Assembly (NCBI RefSeq): GCF_039542035.1
Contig: NZ_BAABHJ010000005.1
Coordinates: 682,001-746,000 of the forward strand
Reading direction: 5' to 3'
Length of the DNA: 64,000 bases
Origin: Actinoallomurus liliacearum
Lineage (GTDB): Bacteria > Actinomycetota > Actinomycetes > Streptosporangiales > Streptosporangiaceae
Made by a program: the position numbers and the translations under genes. The notes beneath the pieces were generated by a model, which saw nothing but the letters and a program-made list of their open reading frames with translations, was not told the DNA's origin and ran no database searches. Numbering within the stretch: position 1 is the first letter of the stretch; every line of letters starts with the position of its first letter. Shown one piece after another: positions 24,644 to 32,410 of this stretch.

Positions 24644-25081
24644 ATGGCGCTCAACCGCGATTTCATCGGGCGGGCGTTCCCGCCGTCGGAGCCGTACGAG
24701 GTCACCCGGCTGAAGATCCGGGAGTTCGCGGACGCCATCGGCGACCTGAACCCGATCTACCGTGACCCGGAGGCGGCCAAGACCGCCGGGCACCCCGACG
24801 TGATCGCGCCGCCGACCTTCCCCATCGCCATCTCGATCATGGGCTCGTCCCTGACCGACCCCGAGCTCGGCCTCAACTACGCGATGGTCGTCCACGGCGA
24901 GCAGCGGTTCGAGTACAACCGGCCCCTGCACGCGGGCGACGTCGTCACGGCCGAGTCGACGATCGCCGGCATCCGCTCCATCGGGCGCAACGAGCGCCTC
25001 GACCTGCAGACCGTGATCAAGACGGTCGACGGCGAGCACGTGTGCACGGCCCACAACGTCATCATCGAGCGAGGTGCCTGA
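24644..25081 (+). CDS. MaoC/FAS1-type dehydratase, HadA-like
   Basis: A 145-residue hot-dog-fold protein of the MaoC N-terminal dehydratase type. It begins MALNRDFIGRAFPPSEPYEV, with DLNPIYRDPEAAKTAGHPDV in the region where the hydratase motif D-x-N-P-x-H is normally found, though here the histidine is replaced. This is typical of the non-catalytic partner (HadA or HadC) that binds the acyl chain while HadB supplies the catalytic residues. It lies two bases upstream of the second gene, so the pair forms a heterodimeric (3R)-hydroxyacyl-ACP dehydratase, presumably in fatty acid elongation. Confidence 0.88.
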   Translation: MALNRDFIGRAFPPSEPYEVTRLKIREFADAIGDLNPIYRDPEAAKTAGHPDVIAPPTFPIAISIMGSSLTDPELGLNYAMVVHGEQRFEYNRPLHAGDVVTAESTIAGIRSIGRNERLDLQTVIKTVDGEHVCTAHNVIIERGA

Positions 25082-25082
25082 C

Positions 25083-25508
25083 ATGACCGCCACGGTGAAG
25101 TACGACGAGGTCGAGGTCGGCCAGGAACTCCCCGCCAAGACCTACCCGGTGCAGCGGGTCGACCTGGTGAAGTACGCCGGCGCGTCCGGTGACTTCAACC
25201 CGATCCACTGGGACGAGCCGTTCGCCAAGTCCGTCGGCCTGCCCGACGTGATCGCGCACGGCATGTTCACGATGGCGCAGGGCGGCCGGTACGTCACCGA
25301 CTGGGCCGGCGACCCGAGCGCGGTCGTGGACTACGGCGTGCGGTTCTCCTCGATGGTCGTCGTGCCGCACGACGACGGCACCGAGATCGAGATCAGCGGT
25401 GTGATCGAGGACAAGCTCGACGACAACCGGGTCGTGGTCGCGCTGACCGCCCGGTCGGGCGGCCAGAAGGTCCTCACCCGCGCCAAGGCCACGGTCCGCC
25501 TCGCCTGA
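25083..25508 (+). CDS. MaoC-type (3R)-hydroxyacyl dehydratase, HadB-like
   Basis: A 141-residue hot-dog-fold protein with the catalytic motif GDFNPIHWDEPFAKSVGLPD, where the aspartate and histidine (D-x-N-P-x-H) dehydrate the 3-hydroxyacyl group, and the following VIAHGMFTMAQGGRYVTDW helix. It is the catalytic partner of the preceding HadA-like protein. ATG 25083 leaves a one-base gap after the upstream stop, and its own stop shares a base with the murB ATG, so the three genes are translationally linked. Confidence 0.9.
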   Translation: MTATVKYDEVEVGQELPAKTYPVQRVDLVKYAGASGDFNPIHWDEPFAKSVGLPDVIAHGMFTMAQGGRYVTDWAGDPSAVVDYGVRFSSMVVVPHDDGTEIEISGVIEDKLDDNRVVVALTARSGGQKVLTRAKATVRLA

Positions 25509-26647
25509 TGGCGGTCCGCTGCGAGCAGGTCCGCCTCGCGGGCTACACGACACTGCGGCTGGGCGGCCCGGCGCGCTGCTTCGTCGAGGCCACGACGGAC
25601 GACGAGCTCATCGACGCCGTCGGCCGCGCCGACCGGGAGGGCGAGCCGGTGCTCGTCCTCGGCGGCGGCAGCAACCTCGTGGTCGCCGACGAGGGCTTCG
25701 CCGGCACCGCCGTGCACGTCGCCACGCGCGGCGTCACCACGGGGCCCGGCGAGTCCCGCGACGCGGGGCGTGGCGTGACCACGGGTCCGGGCGGCTCCCG
25801 CGCCGCCGGGCCGGCGGCGTCCCGCGACGGCCGCGTGCTCGTACGCGCCCGCGCGGGCGAGGAGTGGGACCCGTTCGTCGCCCGGTGCGTCGAGGAGGGC
25901 CTGTCCGGGGTCGAGTGCCTGTCCGGCATCCCCGGCCTGCTCGGCGCGACTCCCATCCAGAACGTCGGCGCGTACGGCCAGGACGTCAGCGAGACGATCG
26001 TCGAGGTCCGCGCGTACGACCGCGAACGCGGCGAGGTCGTCGTCCTCGACCGCGACGCCTGCCGGTTCGGGTACCGCAGCAGCGCCTTCAAGGGCGCCCA
26101 CCGGCATGTCGTGCTGGAGGTGACGTTCGCCCTCGAACACGACGACCTGTCCGCCCCGATCCGGTACGCCGAACTGGCCCGGACGCTCGGGGTCGACCCC
26201 GGCGAACGGGTGCCGCTCCGGGACGCCCGCGAGGCCGTCCTCGGCCTGCGCCGGGGCAAGGGCATGGTCCTCGACCCCGCCGACCCCGACACACGAAGCG
26301 CCGGATCGTTCTTCACCAACCCGATCCTGGACCCGGACCAGGTCACCGACCTGGAGAAGCGCGTCGCCGACCGGCTCGGCACCGGCGCCGTGTTCCCGCG
26401 CTACCCGGAGCCGGACGGCCGTACGAAGACCTCGGCCGCCTGGCTGATCGACAAGGCCGGCTTCACCAAGGGGTACGGCCGGGGTCCGGTCCGGATCTCG
26501 ACCAAGCACGCCCTCGCGCTGACCAACGCCGACGGCGGACGCACCGAGGACCTCCTCGCCCTGGCGCGCGAGGTCCGCGACGGCGTCCGCGCCGCCTTCG
26601 GCGTCACGCTGGTCAACGAACCGGTCTTCGTCGGCGTCAGCCTCTGA
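25508..26647 (+). CDS. murB: UDP-N-acetylenolpyruvoylglucosamine reductase
   Basis: A 379-residue FAD-dependent enzyme that makes UDP-N-acetylmuramate in the cytosol. It has the FAD-binding PVLVLGGGSNLVVADEGFAG motif, GIPGLLGATPIQNVGAYGQD, YRSSAFKG, and the SAGSFFTNPIL loop with the catalytic serine; the AAWLIDKAGFTKGYG stretch is also conserved. It is about 30 residues longer than usual because of an in-frame 42-base tandem duplication (25727-25810: RGVTTGPGESRDAG then RGVTTGPGGSRAAG) plus a few extra residues, placed in a surface loop before the ARAGEEWD segment. It is coupled to the HadB-like gene (TGATG). Confidence 0.95.
   Translation: MAVRCEQVRLAGYTTLRLGGPARCFVEATTDDELIDAVGRADREGEPVLVLGGGSNLVVADEGFAGTAVHVATRGVTTGPGESRDAGRGVTTGPGGSRAAGPAASRDGRVLVRARAGEEWDPFVARCVEEGLSGVECLSGIPGLLGATPIQNVGAYGQDVSETIVEVRAYDRERGEVVVLDRDACRFGYRSSAFKGAHRHVVLEVTFALEHDDLSAPIRYAELARTLGVDPGERVPLRDAREAVLGLRRGKGMVLDPADPDTRSAGSFFTNPILDPDQVTDLEKRVADRLGTGAVFPRYPEPDGRTKTSAAWLIDKAGFTKGYGRGPVRISTKHALALTNADGGRTEDLLALAREVRDGVRAAFGVTLVNEPVFVGVSL
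25727..25810 (+). repeat. 42-bp in-frame tandem duplication in murB
   Basis: Copies 25727-25768 and 25769-25810 encode two similar 14-residue blocks (RGVTTGPG, then E or G, SR, D or A, AG). Confidence 0.85.
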
Positions 26648-26711
26648 CGCGGATCGACCGCTCTCCACCGGTCGAGGCCGAACGGCCCCGAACTCCTTCT
26701 GACGACGCCGT

Positions 26712-26742
26712 CCCGCCCCGCTCGGCGCGGGGCGGGGCTTTT
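26712..26742 (+). terminator. Terminator after murB
   Basis: CCCGCCCCGC (26712-26721) and GCGGGGCGGG (26727-26736) form a perfect 10-bp stem with loop TCGGC, followed by GCTTTTC. Confidence 0.8.
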
Positions 26743-26824
26743 CACTTGCCGGAAACTTCTTGCCGACGCCGGTGCGGCCCGCACGGTCTTTCACAAACCC
26801 ACAACCAAGACGTCGGGAGACGAC

Positions 26825-27151
26825 ATGAACCAGACCTTCGAGTACACGTTCCTGAACGGCAAGCGCGACGACGATGGCGACGGTGCCAAGGGTGGCCGCT
26901 CCCCACTCTCCCTGGAGGTCGTCGCCGATCGGTCCACGCGGCCGCGCGTCGAGAACCTCCTCGCCGACCTGGGATTCACGTACGAGGGCGCCTGGGTGGA
27001 GGAGAAGGGCGGTGCCCACCGGCTGTGCGCCACCATCCAGGAGGCCGACCAAGGGGAGGCGATCCGCCTGGGACACGGCCTCGAAGCGCTCGGGCTGTCG
27101 GAGACCCCTAAAGCCGACCACGCGGGCGGCTACCCGGCCACTTCCTACTGA
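26825..27151 (+). CDS. Hypothetical protein, 108 residues
   Basis: I do not recognise the family. The protein starts MNQTFEYTFLNGKRDDDGDG, contains a more ordered central part RPRVENLLADLGFTYEGAWV and ends ADHAGGYPATSY. It is acidic with a likely disordered N-terminus. It lies between two strong terminators (26712-26742 and 27176-27222), so it is a single-gene unit. ATG 26825 is preceded by a GGGAGACG ribosome-like site. There is no signal peptide and no clear motif. Confidence 0.6.
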   Translation: MNQTFEYTFLNGKRDDDGDGAKGGRSPLSLEVVADRSTRPRVENLLADLGFTYEGAWVEEKGGAHRLCATIQEADQGEAIRLGHGLEALGLSETPKADHAGGYPATSY

Positions 27152-27175
27152 CGGGAGGGGCCCCAAGGCGACTAC

Positions 27176-27222
27176 GGGCCGCCAGGCCCGCCGGATCGAC
27201 CATCCGGCGGGCCTGGCGGCCC
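27176..27222. terminator. Bidirectional terminator
   Basis: A perfect 20-bp stem: 27176-27195 (GGGCCGCCAGG...) with 27203-27222 (TCCGGCGGGC...), loop TCGACCA. It lies between the convergent 108-residue gene and the histidine kinase gene. Confidence 0.8.
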
Positions 27223-27248
27223 TTCCGCGTCCTACGCCCGTCCGAGTA

Positions 27249-28259
27249 CTAGCCGTCGGTGAGCGGAACGGTGATCGTGACGACGGACGGGCCGCCGGGT
27301 GGGCTGGAGACGTGCAGGTCGGCGTCGACGACGTCGAGGCGGTCCTCGATGCCGCGCAGGCCGGTGCCGCCCACCGGGTCCGCGCCGCCGACGCCGTTGT
27401 CCGTGACGGTGACCCGTAGGACGCCCGGGCGGCCGGTGAAGGCGACCTCGGCGGCGTCGGCTCCGCTGTGCTTGACGACGTTGCTCAGGCACTCGGCGAC
27501 GGCGAAGTACACGGCCGTCTCGATGGCGGCGGGCAGGGCGGGAGGCGGGTCGCCGATCACGGTCACCGGTACGGCGAGATCGAGGACGAGCGCGCGGACG
27601 GCGTCACCGAGACCACGGTCGGCCAGGACCGCCGGGTGGATGCCGTGCATCACGGTGCGGAGGTCGTCGAGGGCGGCGACGGCGGTCGCCCGGGCCTCGT
27701 CGAGCAGGCGCGCCGCGGCGTCGGGGTCGCGGCGGAGCAACTCGCCGGACAGGCCGAGCGTGAGCGCGAGAGAGACGATGCGGGCCTGGGCGCCGTCGTG
27801 CAGGTCGCGTTCGACGCGCTTGAGTTCGGCGGCCTGCCGGTCCACCGCCCCGCGGCGGGAACGGGTGAGCCGGGCGACACGGGCGGTGAGTTCGCGCTCA
27901 CGCGCTCCGGGAGGCCGGCCGGCCACCCACGCGTGGAGCGACAACACGGCGGACAGCGCGAGGGCCTGCCAGATCGGCCAGAAGTAACCGCCGCCGCTCA
28001 GCGCCCAGACGGCGAGGTCGACCAGCACGAGCAGGGCGCACAGCGCGCCGTCGACGGCGAGCCACCGGCGTCGGCCGGGCCGGACGCGCAGCGCCCGGCG
28101 CAGCAGGAACTCGGCGGCCAGCACGGTACCGACCCCGAAGTACACCCAGCGGGGCCAGAACTCGTCGACGCCGGTGACGGCCCAGGCGAGGGTGGCCGCG
28201 GCGCAGGGTGCCGCGGCCACACCGACGCGGGCGACGGCCCGCCGCCGACAGGTCGTCAT
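27249..28259 (-). CDS. Sensor histidine kinase (NarX/LytS type)
   Basis: A 336-residue membrane kinase. About four hydrophobic segments (to about residue 130) come first, then the dimerisation helix with ELKRVERDLHDGAQARIVSL, where the histidine of RDLHDGAQ is phosphorylated (HisKA_3 type). The catalytic ATPase part has ECLSNVVKHSGADAAEV (N-box), VTDNGVGGAD and GTGLRGIEDRL. Such kinases pair with NarL/LuxR regulators; the one at 29528-30172 is the likely partner. Its ATG overlaps the stop of the DUF418 gene (ATGA), so the two are coupled. It is transcribed right to left as the last gene of a three-gene unit. Confidence 0.92.
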   Translation of the reverse strand: MTTCRRRAVARVGVAAAPCAAATLAWAVTGVDEFWPRWVYFGVGTVLAAEFLLRRALRVRPGRRRWLAVDGALCALLVLVDLAVWALSGGGYFWPIWQALALSAVLSLHAWVAGRPPGARERELTARVARLTRSRRGAVDRQAAELKRVERDLHDGAQARIVSLALTLGLSGELLRRDPDAAARLLDEARATAVAALDDLRTVMHGIHPAVLADRGLGDAVRALVLDLAVPVTVIGDPPPALPAAIETAVYFAVAECLSNVVKHSGADAAEVAFTGRPGVLRVTVTDNGVGGADPVGGTGLRGIEDRLDVVDADLHVSSPPGGPSVVTITVPLTDG

Positions 28260-29455
28260 CCGGCGGTCCGCCGTGCCGGCCGGTAAGTGATCCGTCGCAG
28301 CAGTGTCTCGGCCGGTCCGCGGTACGCCGCCGCGCTCATCGCCTGCGCGGCCGCCAGCGACATCGCCCACACGGCCACCGCGGCGAGGAGGGCGGCGTAG
28401 GTGCCGCCGAGGTGCAGCGCCCATGGGGAGAACAGCGCCAGCCAGGCCACCGACTGGAACAGGTAGCCGCTCAGCGAACGCTGGCCGAGTGCGCTCACCG
28501 GGCCGAGCAGCGCCCGTCCGCGCGGTGCCCCGCTCAGCCTCAGCGCCAGCAGACCGAACAGGGCGACATAGCCGGGCCCGCCGTACTCGCCGGTGATCGC
28601 ATGGACGCGCGCCATGGCCTCGACGGTACCGGCGTCGACGTGGAGGACGCCGGCGGCCACGAGCGCGTAGGGCAGGGCGCCGGCGAACGCCGTGCCGAGG
28701 CTGACGATGGCGGTGCGACGGAGGAGGGTTCGGTGCGCGGCCGGCTCCTCCAGGACGCGGCGGCGCGCGGCCCAGATGCCCAGCCACACGATGACGATGA
28801 ACGGGACCACGGTCGCGGTGTGCACTGGCCACTCGGTGAGCCGGTCGAGCAACGAACGCCCGTACGACGAGGCGGCCAGCGAGTGGTTGGGGGTGTTGGT
28901 GAGGGTGGCGTGCCCGACTCGGGCGCCGGCGATGGCCTGCCAGGTCAGGACGACGGCGCTGACCGACTGGAGGCCCCACAGCCAGAGGACCACCCGGTGG
29001 AACCGCTCGCCGCGGCGCAGCAGGAGGAGGGTCGCGATGATCCCCACGATCCCGTAGGCACCGAGGAAGTCACCCCAGTACAGCAGTATTCCGTGGACGA
29101 ACCCGAAGCCGATGAGCGCGGTGTTGCGGCGCAACAGGACGCGCCGCTCGTCGGCGCCCGCGGCGCGGTGCCGGGAGGCCAGCTGGACGAGGCCGTAACC
29201 GAACATGACGGCGAAGACCGGGTACGCGCGGCTCTCGACGAGCATGGCCGCCAGGAAGTTCACGACGCGCTGCGCGCCGTGCGGCGTGCCGTCGAGGCCG
29301 GGCTGGCCGGCGAAGGCGAAGTTCCCCGCGTTGGCCAGCGCGATGAACAGCAGCATCGCGCCACGGGCCAGGTCGGGTGCGAGTGCGCGCTCGGCGCGCC
29401 GCACGGGTCCGGCGGGGGACGCGGCCGGTGATGGGAGGGAGGGTGTGGTCGTCAT
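28256..29455 (-). CDS. DUF418-family membrane protein
   Basis: A 399-residue protein with about ten hydrophobic segments. It has the DUF418 pattern: RAERALAPDLARGAMLLFIALAN near the start, FPVFAVMFGYGL-like helix (here YPVFAVMFGYGLVQLASRHR), LLRRNTALIGFGFVHGILLY, and the C-terminal GQRSLSGYLFQSVAW, EGPAE-like region with LLRRITY. Many members are linked to drug or peptide stress, but the function is not settled. It sits between the response regulator and the kinase and its stop overlaps the kinase ATG, which suggests it is a third part of the sensing system, perhaps a target or a sensor partner. Confidence 0.85.
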   Translation of the reverse strand: MTTTPSLPSPAASPAGPVRRAERALAPDLARGAMLLFIALANAGNFAFAGQPGLDGTPHGAQRVVNFLAAMLVESRAYPVFAVMFGYGLVQLASRHRAAGADERRVLLRRNTALIGFGFVHGILLYWGDFLGAYGIVGIIATLLLLRRGERFHRVVLWLWGLQSVSAVVLTWQAIAGARVGHATLTNTPNHSLAASSYGRSLLDRLTEWPVHTATVVPFIVIVWLGIWAARRRVLEEPAAHRTLLRRTAIVSLGTAFAGALPYALVAAGVLHVDAGTVEAMARVHAITGEYGGPGYVALFGLLALRLSGAPRGRALLGPVSALGQRSLSGYLFQSVAWLALFSPWALHLGGTYAALLAAVAVWAMSLAAAQAMSAAAYRGPAETLLRRITYRPARRTAG

Positions 29456-29511
29456 GGCGCCAGCCTCGTCGAGCGCCGCCCCGGCCACGAGGAGGCTGGA
29501 TCTCCCATGAT

Positions 29512-29528
29512 GGGGGTACTGGTACCCC
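29512..29528. promoter_or_regulatory. Palindrome after the response-regulator gene
   Basis: GGGGTA CTGG TACCCC is an inverted repeat immediately downstream of the response-regulator stop codon and about 55 bases before the DUF418 start. It may be an operator for the downstream pair or a short attenuating hairpin; too short to decide. Confidence 0.4.
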
Positions 29529-30172
29529 TATCCGTCGAGGTACGCCAGGACGGCGAGCACCCGCCGGTTGTGGTCGTCGGACGACTGCAGGCCGAGCTTG
29601 GCGAAGATGTTGTTCGTGTGCTTCGCGACCGCCTTCTCCGTGATGAACAGGGCGGTGCCTATCGCGGCGTTGGACCGGCCCTGCGCCATGTGGGCGAGCA
29701 CCTCCCGCTCGCGGGGGGTGAGCCGGTCCAGCGGCAGCACTCGCTCGCGGTTGTCCAGCAGCCGCGCCACGACCTTCGGGTCCAGCGCGGTACCGCCGGC
29801 GGCGACCCGGCGCACGGCCTCGACGAACTCGCCGATCTCGGAGACCCGGTCCTTGAGCAGGTAGCCGATGCCGCCACGGCCGTCGGCGAGCAGTTCCCGC
29901 GCGTAGAGCCGCTCCACGTACTGCGACAGCACCAGAACCGGAAGCCCCGGCACCTCGGCTCGCGCGGCCAGTGCGGCACGCAGTCCTTCGTCGGTGTGGG
30001 TCGGTGGCAGGCGGATGTCGACGATGGCCACGTCCGGCCGCCGCGCGATCAGCTCACGAAGCAGATCCGGCCCGTTGTCGACCGCGGCGACCACCTCGAA
30101 GCCGTACGCCTCCAGCATGCGGATCAGACCGTCCCGCAGCAGCGTGAGATCCTCGCCCACTACGACCTTCAC
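29528..30172 (-). CDS. NarL/LuxR-family response regulator
   Basis: A 214-residue two-domain regulator. The receiver has VVVGEDLTLLRDGL (acidic pocket) and VDIRLPP, where the aspartate is the phosphorylation site; a lysine lies in GIGYLLKDRVSEIG. The C-terminal LuxR helix-turn-helix (about 145-205) contains LTPREREVLAHMAQGRSNAA and FITEKAVAKHTNNIFAKLGL. GTG 30172 is chosen because the receiver starts at once. It is the first gene of the unit, followed by the DUF418 protein and the kinase. Confidence 0.94.
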   Translation of the reverse strand: MKVVVGEDLTLLRDGLIRMLEAYGFEVVAAVDNGPDLLRELIARRPDVAIVDIRLPPTHTDEGLRAALAARAEVPGLPVLVLSQYVERLYARELLADGRGGIGYLLKDRVSEIGEFVEAVRRVAAGGTALDPKVVARLLDNRERVLPLDRLTPREREVLAHMAQGRSNAAIGTALFITEKAVAKHTNNIFAKLGLQSSDDHNRRVLAVLAYLDG

Positions 30173-30263
30173 GGCGCAACCGTAGCCGAGGACGCGGGAT
30201 CCGGCTCCTCGGCCGCGGGGCACGCCGCCGTCGCGTGCCGGGTTCGTCGAGGCGTTCGCCCGG

Positions 30264-31184
30264 TCAGGGGAACAGGACGTGGACGACGTCGTCGATGCGC
30301 GTGCCGTCGAGGCGGTCGAAGCGGGACCGCTGAACGCTCTCGCGGACGAACCCGGCCTTCTCCAGCACCCGTTGCGACGCCACATTGTCCGTCATCGTCC
30401 CGGCCACGAGCCGCTGCACGCCGATCTCGAAGGCCCAGACGCTGACCAGCCGTACGGCGCGGGTCGCGACACCCTTGCCGCGGAACTCCGGCCGCATGCT
30501 GTAACCGACCATCGCCTGCCGGCTCCACCCCTCGTTGTAGAGGCTGATGTCCCCGGCGAACGCGTCGCCGACCCTGATCACGAACTCCGCGCGGTGGCCC
30601 GCCAGCCACTCGCTCGCCGCGTGCTCACAGCGCCGTGTGATCTCGCCGCGGGGCCGCTCCTGCGTGTAGACGGACCGGTGGCGGACGTCCGGCAGGTTCA
30701 CCAGCGCCCACACGTCGTCCGCGTCGGCCGGACCGAGCGGGCGCAGGCTCACCTCGCCGTCGCGCAGTTCACCGTTCCGCAGGTCCGGGAGCGGTCGCGG
30801 GACCGGTCCGGGAGGGTCGCCCGGCAGCCAGGCCCAGACGACCTCGTCCGCCCGGCCGCCGCCGTCCGGCCCGCTGCCGCGCCGTACGCACTCGCGCGTG
30901 AATCCGCCGTTCAGCGCGACGCGCTGAGAGACCGTGTCGGCGACGTGGGTGACCATCTCCAGCCGCCCCTCGGCCTGCTCGGTGAGCGTCCGCACGGCCT
31001 TGCTCGCGACTCCCCGGCGGCGTTCCTCGGGGATCACCCAGACGCTCAGCTCCCGTACGCCGGGCCGGGCCTCGATCAGGCTCAGCCCGCCGGCCAGCCG
31101 GTCACCGTCGAGAACGGCGTGCGTGACGGGGATGTACGGGGCCAGCCGTGCGGCCTCTTCGGCAGTCGCGGTACGGAGGATCAC
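30264..31184 (-). CDS. Double GNAT acetyltransferase
   Basis: A 306-residue protein with two acetyltransferase-like halves. The N-terminal half (about 1-115) has LSVWVIPEERRRGVASKAVR (acetyl-CoA site RRGVAS) but is short. The C-terminal half (about 145-306) is a full RimJ/RimL-type GNAT: LRPLGPADADDVWALVNLPD, GYSMRPEFRGKGVATRAVRL and ASQRVLEKAGFVRESVQRSR. The target is probably an alpha or side-chain amine, but which is unknown. It could be an arrangement like the mycothiol synthase MshD, though the sequence does not clearly match it. It ends about 90 bases from the response regulator start. Confidence 0.85.
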   Translation of the reverse strand: MILRTATAEEAARLAPYIPVTHAVLDGDRLAGGLSLIEARPGVRELSVWVIPEERRRGVASKAVRTLTEQAEGRLEMVTHVADTVSQRVALNGGFTRECVRRGSGPDGGGRADEVVWAWLPGDPPGPVPRPLPDLRNGELRDGEVSLRPLGPADADDVWALVNLPDVRHRSVYTQERPRGEITRRCEHAASEWLAGHRAEFVIRVGDAFAGDISLYNEGWSRQAMVGYSMRPEFRGKGVATRAVRLVSVWAFEIGVQRLVAGTMTDNVASQRVLEKAGFVRESVQRSRFDRLDGTRIDDVVHVLFP

Positions 31185-31193
31185 GGTGTCCGA

Positions 31194-32249
31194 TCATTCC
31201 ATTTCGTCCGTCGCCGTGCGGGTCGTTCCGGGCCGAGTCCCGAGCCAGGCGTCCACGCCGTCGAGGAGCCGTTTCTGGGTCTCCGCGGGCGCGGCCGAGC
31301 CCCGGATCGAGGAGCGCGCCAGCTCGGCCAGCTCCTCGTCGGTGAACCCGTGGTCCCGGCGGGCCAGCTCGTACTGAACGGCCAGCCGCGACCCGAACAG
31401 CAACGGGTCGTCGGCGCCCAGCGCGATCGGCACCCCCGCCTCGAACAGGCGCCGTAGCGGCACGTCGCCGGCCGCGCCGTAGACGCCGAGACCGACGTTG
31501 GACGCCGGGCACACCTCGAGGGTGACGCCGCGGGCCGCGACGGTGTCCATGAGGGTCGGATCCTCGACCACGCGCACGCCGTGCCCGATCCGGTCGGCGC
31601 CCAGCCCGTCGAGGCAGGCCCGTACGCTCGCCGGCCCGAGGAGCTCGCCGCCGTGCGGCACGGAGAACAGCCCGGCACGCTTGGCGATGGCGAACGCCCG
31701 GTCGAAGTCGTACGCCCGGCCGCGCCGCTCGTCGTTGGACAGCCCGAAGCCGACGACCCCGCGCCCGGCGTACTGGGCGGCGAGCCGCGCCAGCGTGCGG
31801 GCGTCGAGGGGATGCCGGGTGCGGTTGGCCGCGATGATCACGCCGATGCCGACCCCGGTGGCCGCGGCGGCCTCCCGCGTCGCGTCCATCACCAGGTCGG
31901 TGAAGGCCGTCACCCCGCCGAACCGGCCGGCGTACCCGCTTGGGTCCACCTGGATCTCCAGCCAGCCGGAGCCCTCCGCGGCCTCGTCCTCGGCCGCCTC
32001 GCGCAGCAGCCGCCGTACGTCGTCCTCGTCGCGCAGCACCGAACGGGCGATGTCGTACAGGCGCTGAAACCGGAACCAGCCGCGTTCGTCCGTGGCGCGC
32101 AGCCGGGGAGGCCACTCCTCGACGAGGGCGTCGGGCAGGTGCACGCGGTGCTTGTCGGCGAGCTGGACGAGCGTGCTGTGCCGCATCGAGCCGGTGAAGT
32201 GGACGTGCAGATGGGCCTTGGGCAGAGCGGTGATGGGACGGGCCTCCAT
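31194..32249 (-). CDS. add: Adenosine deaminase family protein
   Basis: A 351-residue TIM-barrel zinc hydrolase converting adenosine to inosine. The metal-binding motif is KAHLHVHFTGS near residue 13 (usually HxHLDGS, here HVHFTGS). Further landmarks are IGHGVRVVEDP, CPASNVGLGVYG (usually CPTSN) and IALGADDPLLFG (usually LNTDDP). The variant motifs place it in a distinct actinobacterial branch, so strict adenosine specificity is not certain. ATG 32249 begins the usual MEARPITALPKAHLH; a longer frame upstream is rejected. Adenosine deaminase beside aspC is the same order as in Streptomyces. Only nine bases separate its stop from the GNAT gene, which may be co-transcribed. Confidence 0.88.
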   Translation of the reverse strand: MEARPITALPKAHLHVHFTGSMRHSTLVQLADKHRVHLPDALVEEWPPRLRATDERGWFRFQRLYDIARSVLRDEDDVRRLLREAAEDEAAEGSGWLEIQVDPSGYAGRFGGVTAFTDLVMDATREAAAATGVGIGVIIAANRTRHPLDARTLARLAAQYAGRGVVGFGLSNDERRGRAYDFDRAFAIAKRAGLFSVPHGGELLGPASVRACLDGLGADRIGHGVRVVEDPTLMDTVAARGVTLEVCPASNVGLGVYGAAGDVPLRRLFEAGVPIALGADDPLLFGSRLAVQYELARRDHGFTDEELAELARSSIRGSAAPAETQKRLLDGVDAWLGTRPGTTRTATDEME

Positions 32250-32410
32250 GCACCGATCTTGCCGTATGCGCTGCTCGGGCCTGCGGCGACCTCCCCCGAA
32301 CGGCATGGATGCACGGCCGCGGAAAAAAGTTTGAGAAGCCGTGCAACCCCCCTTGGGACCCACGCGTATATGAGGGGCGCGAGAGTCAAACAGCGCTGAA
32401 AGGGATAGAC

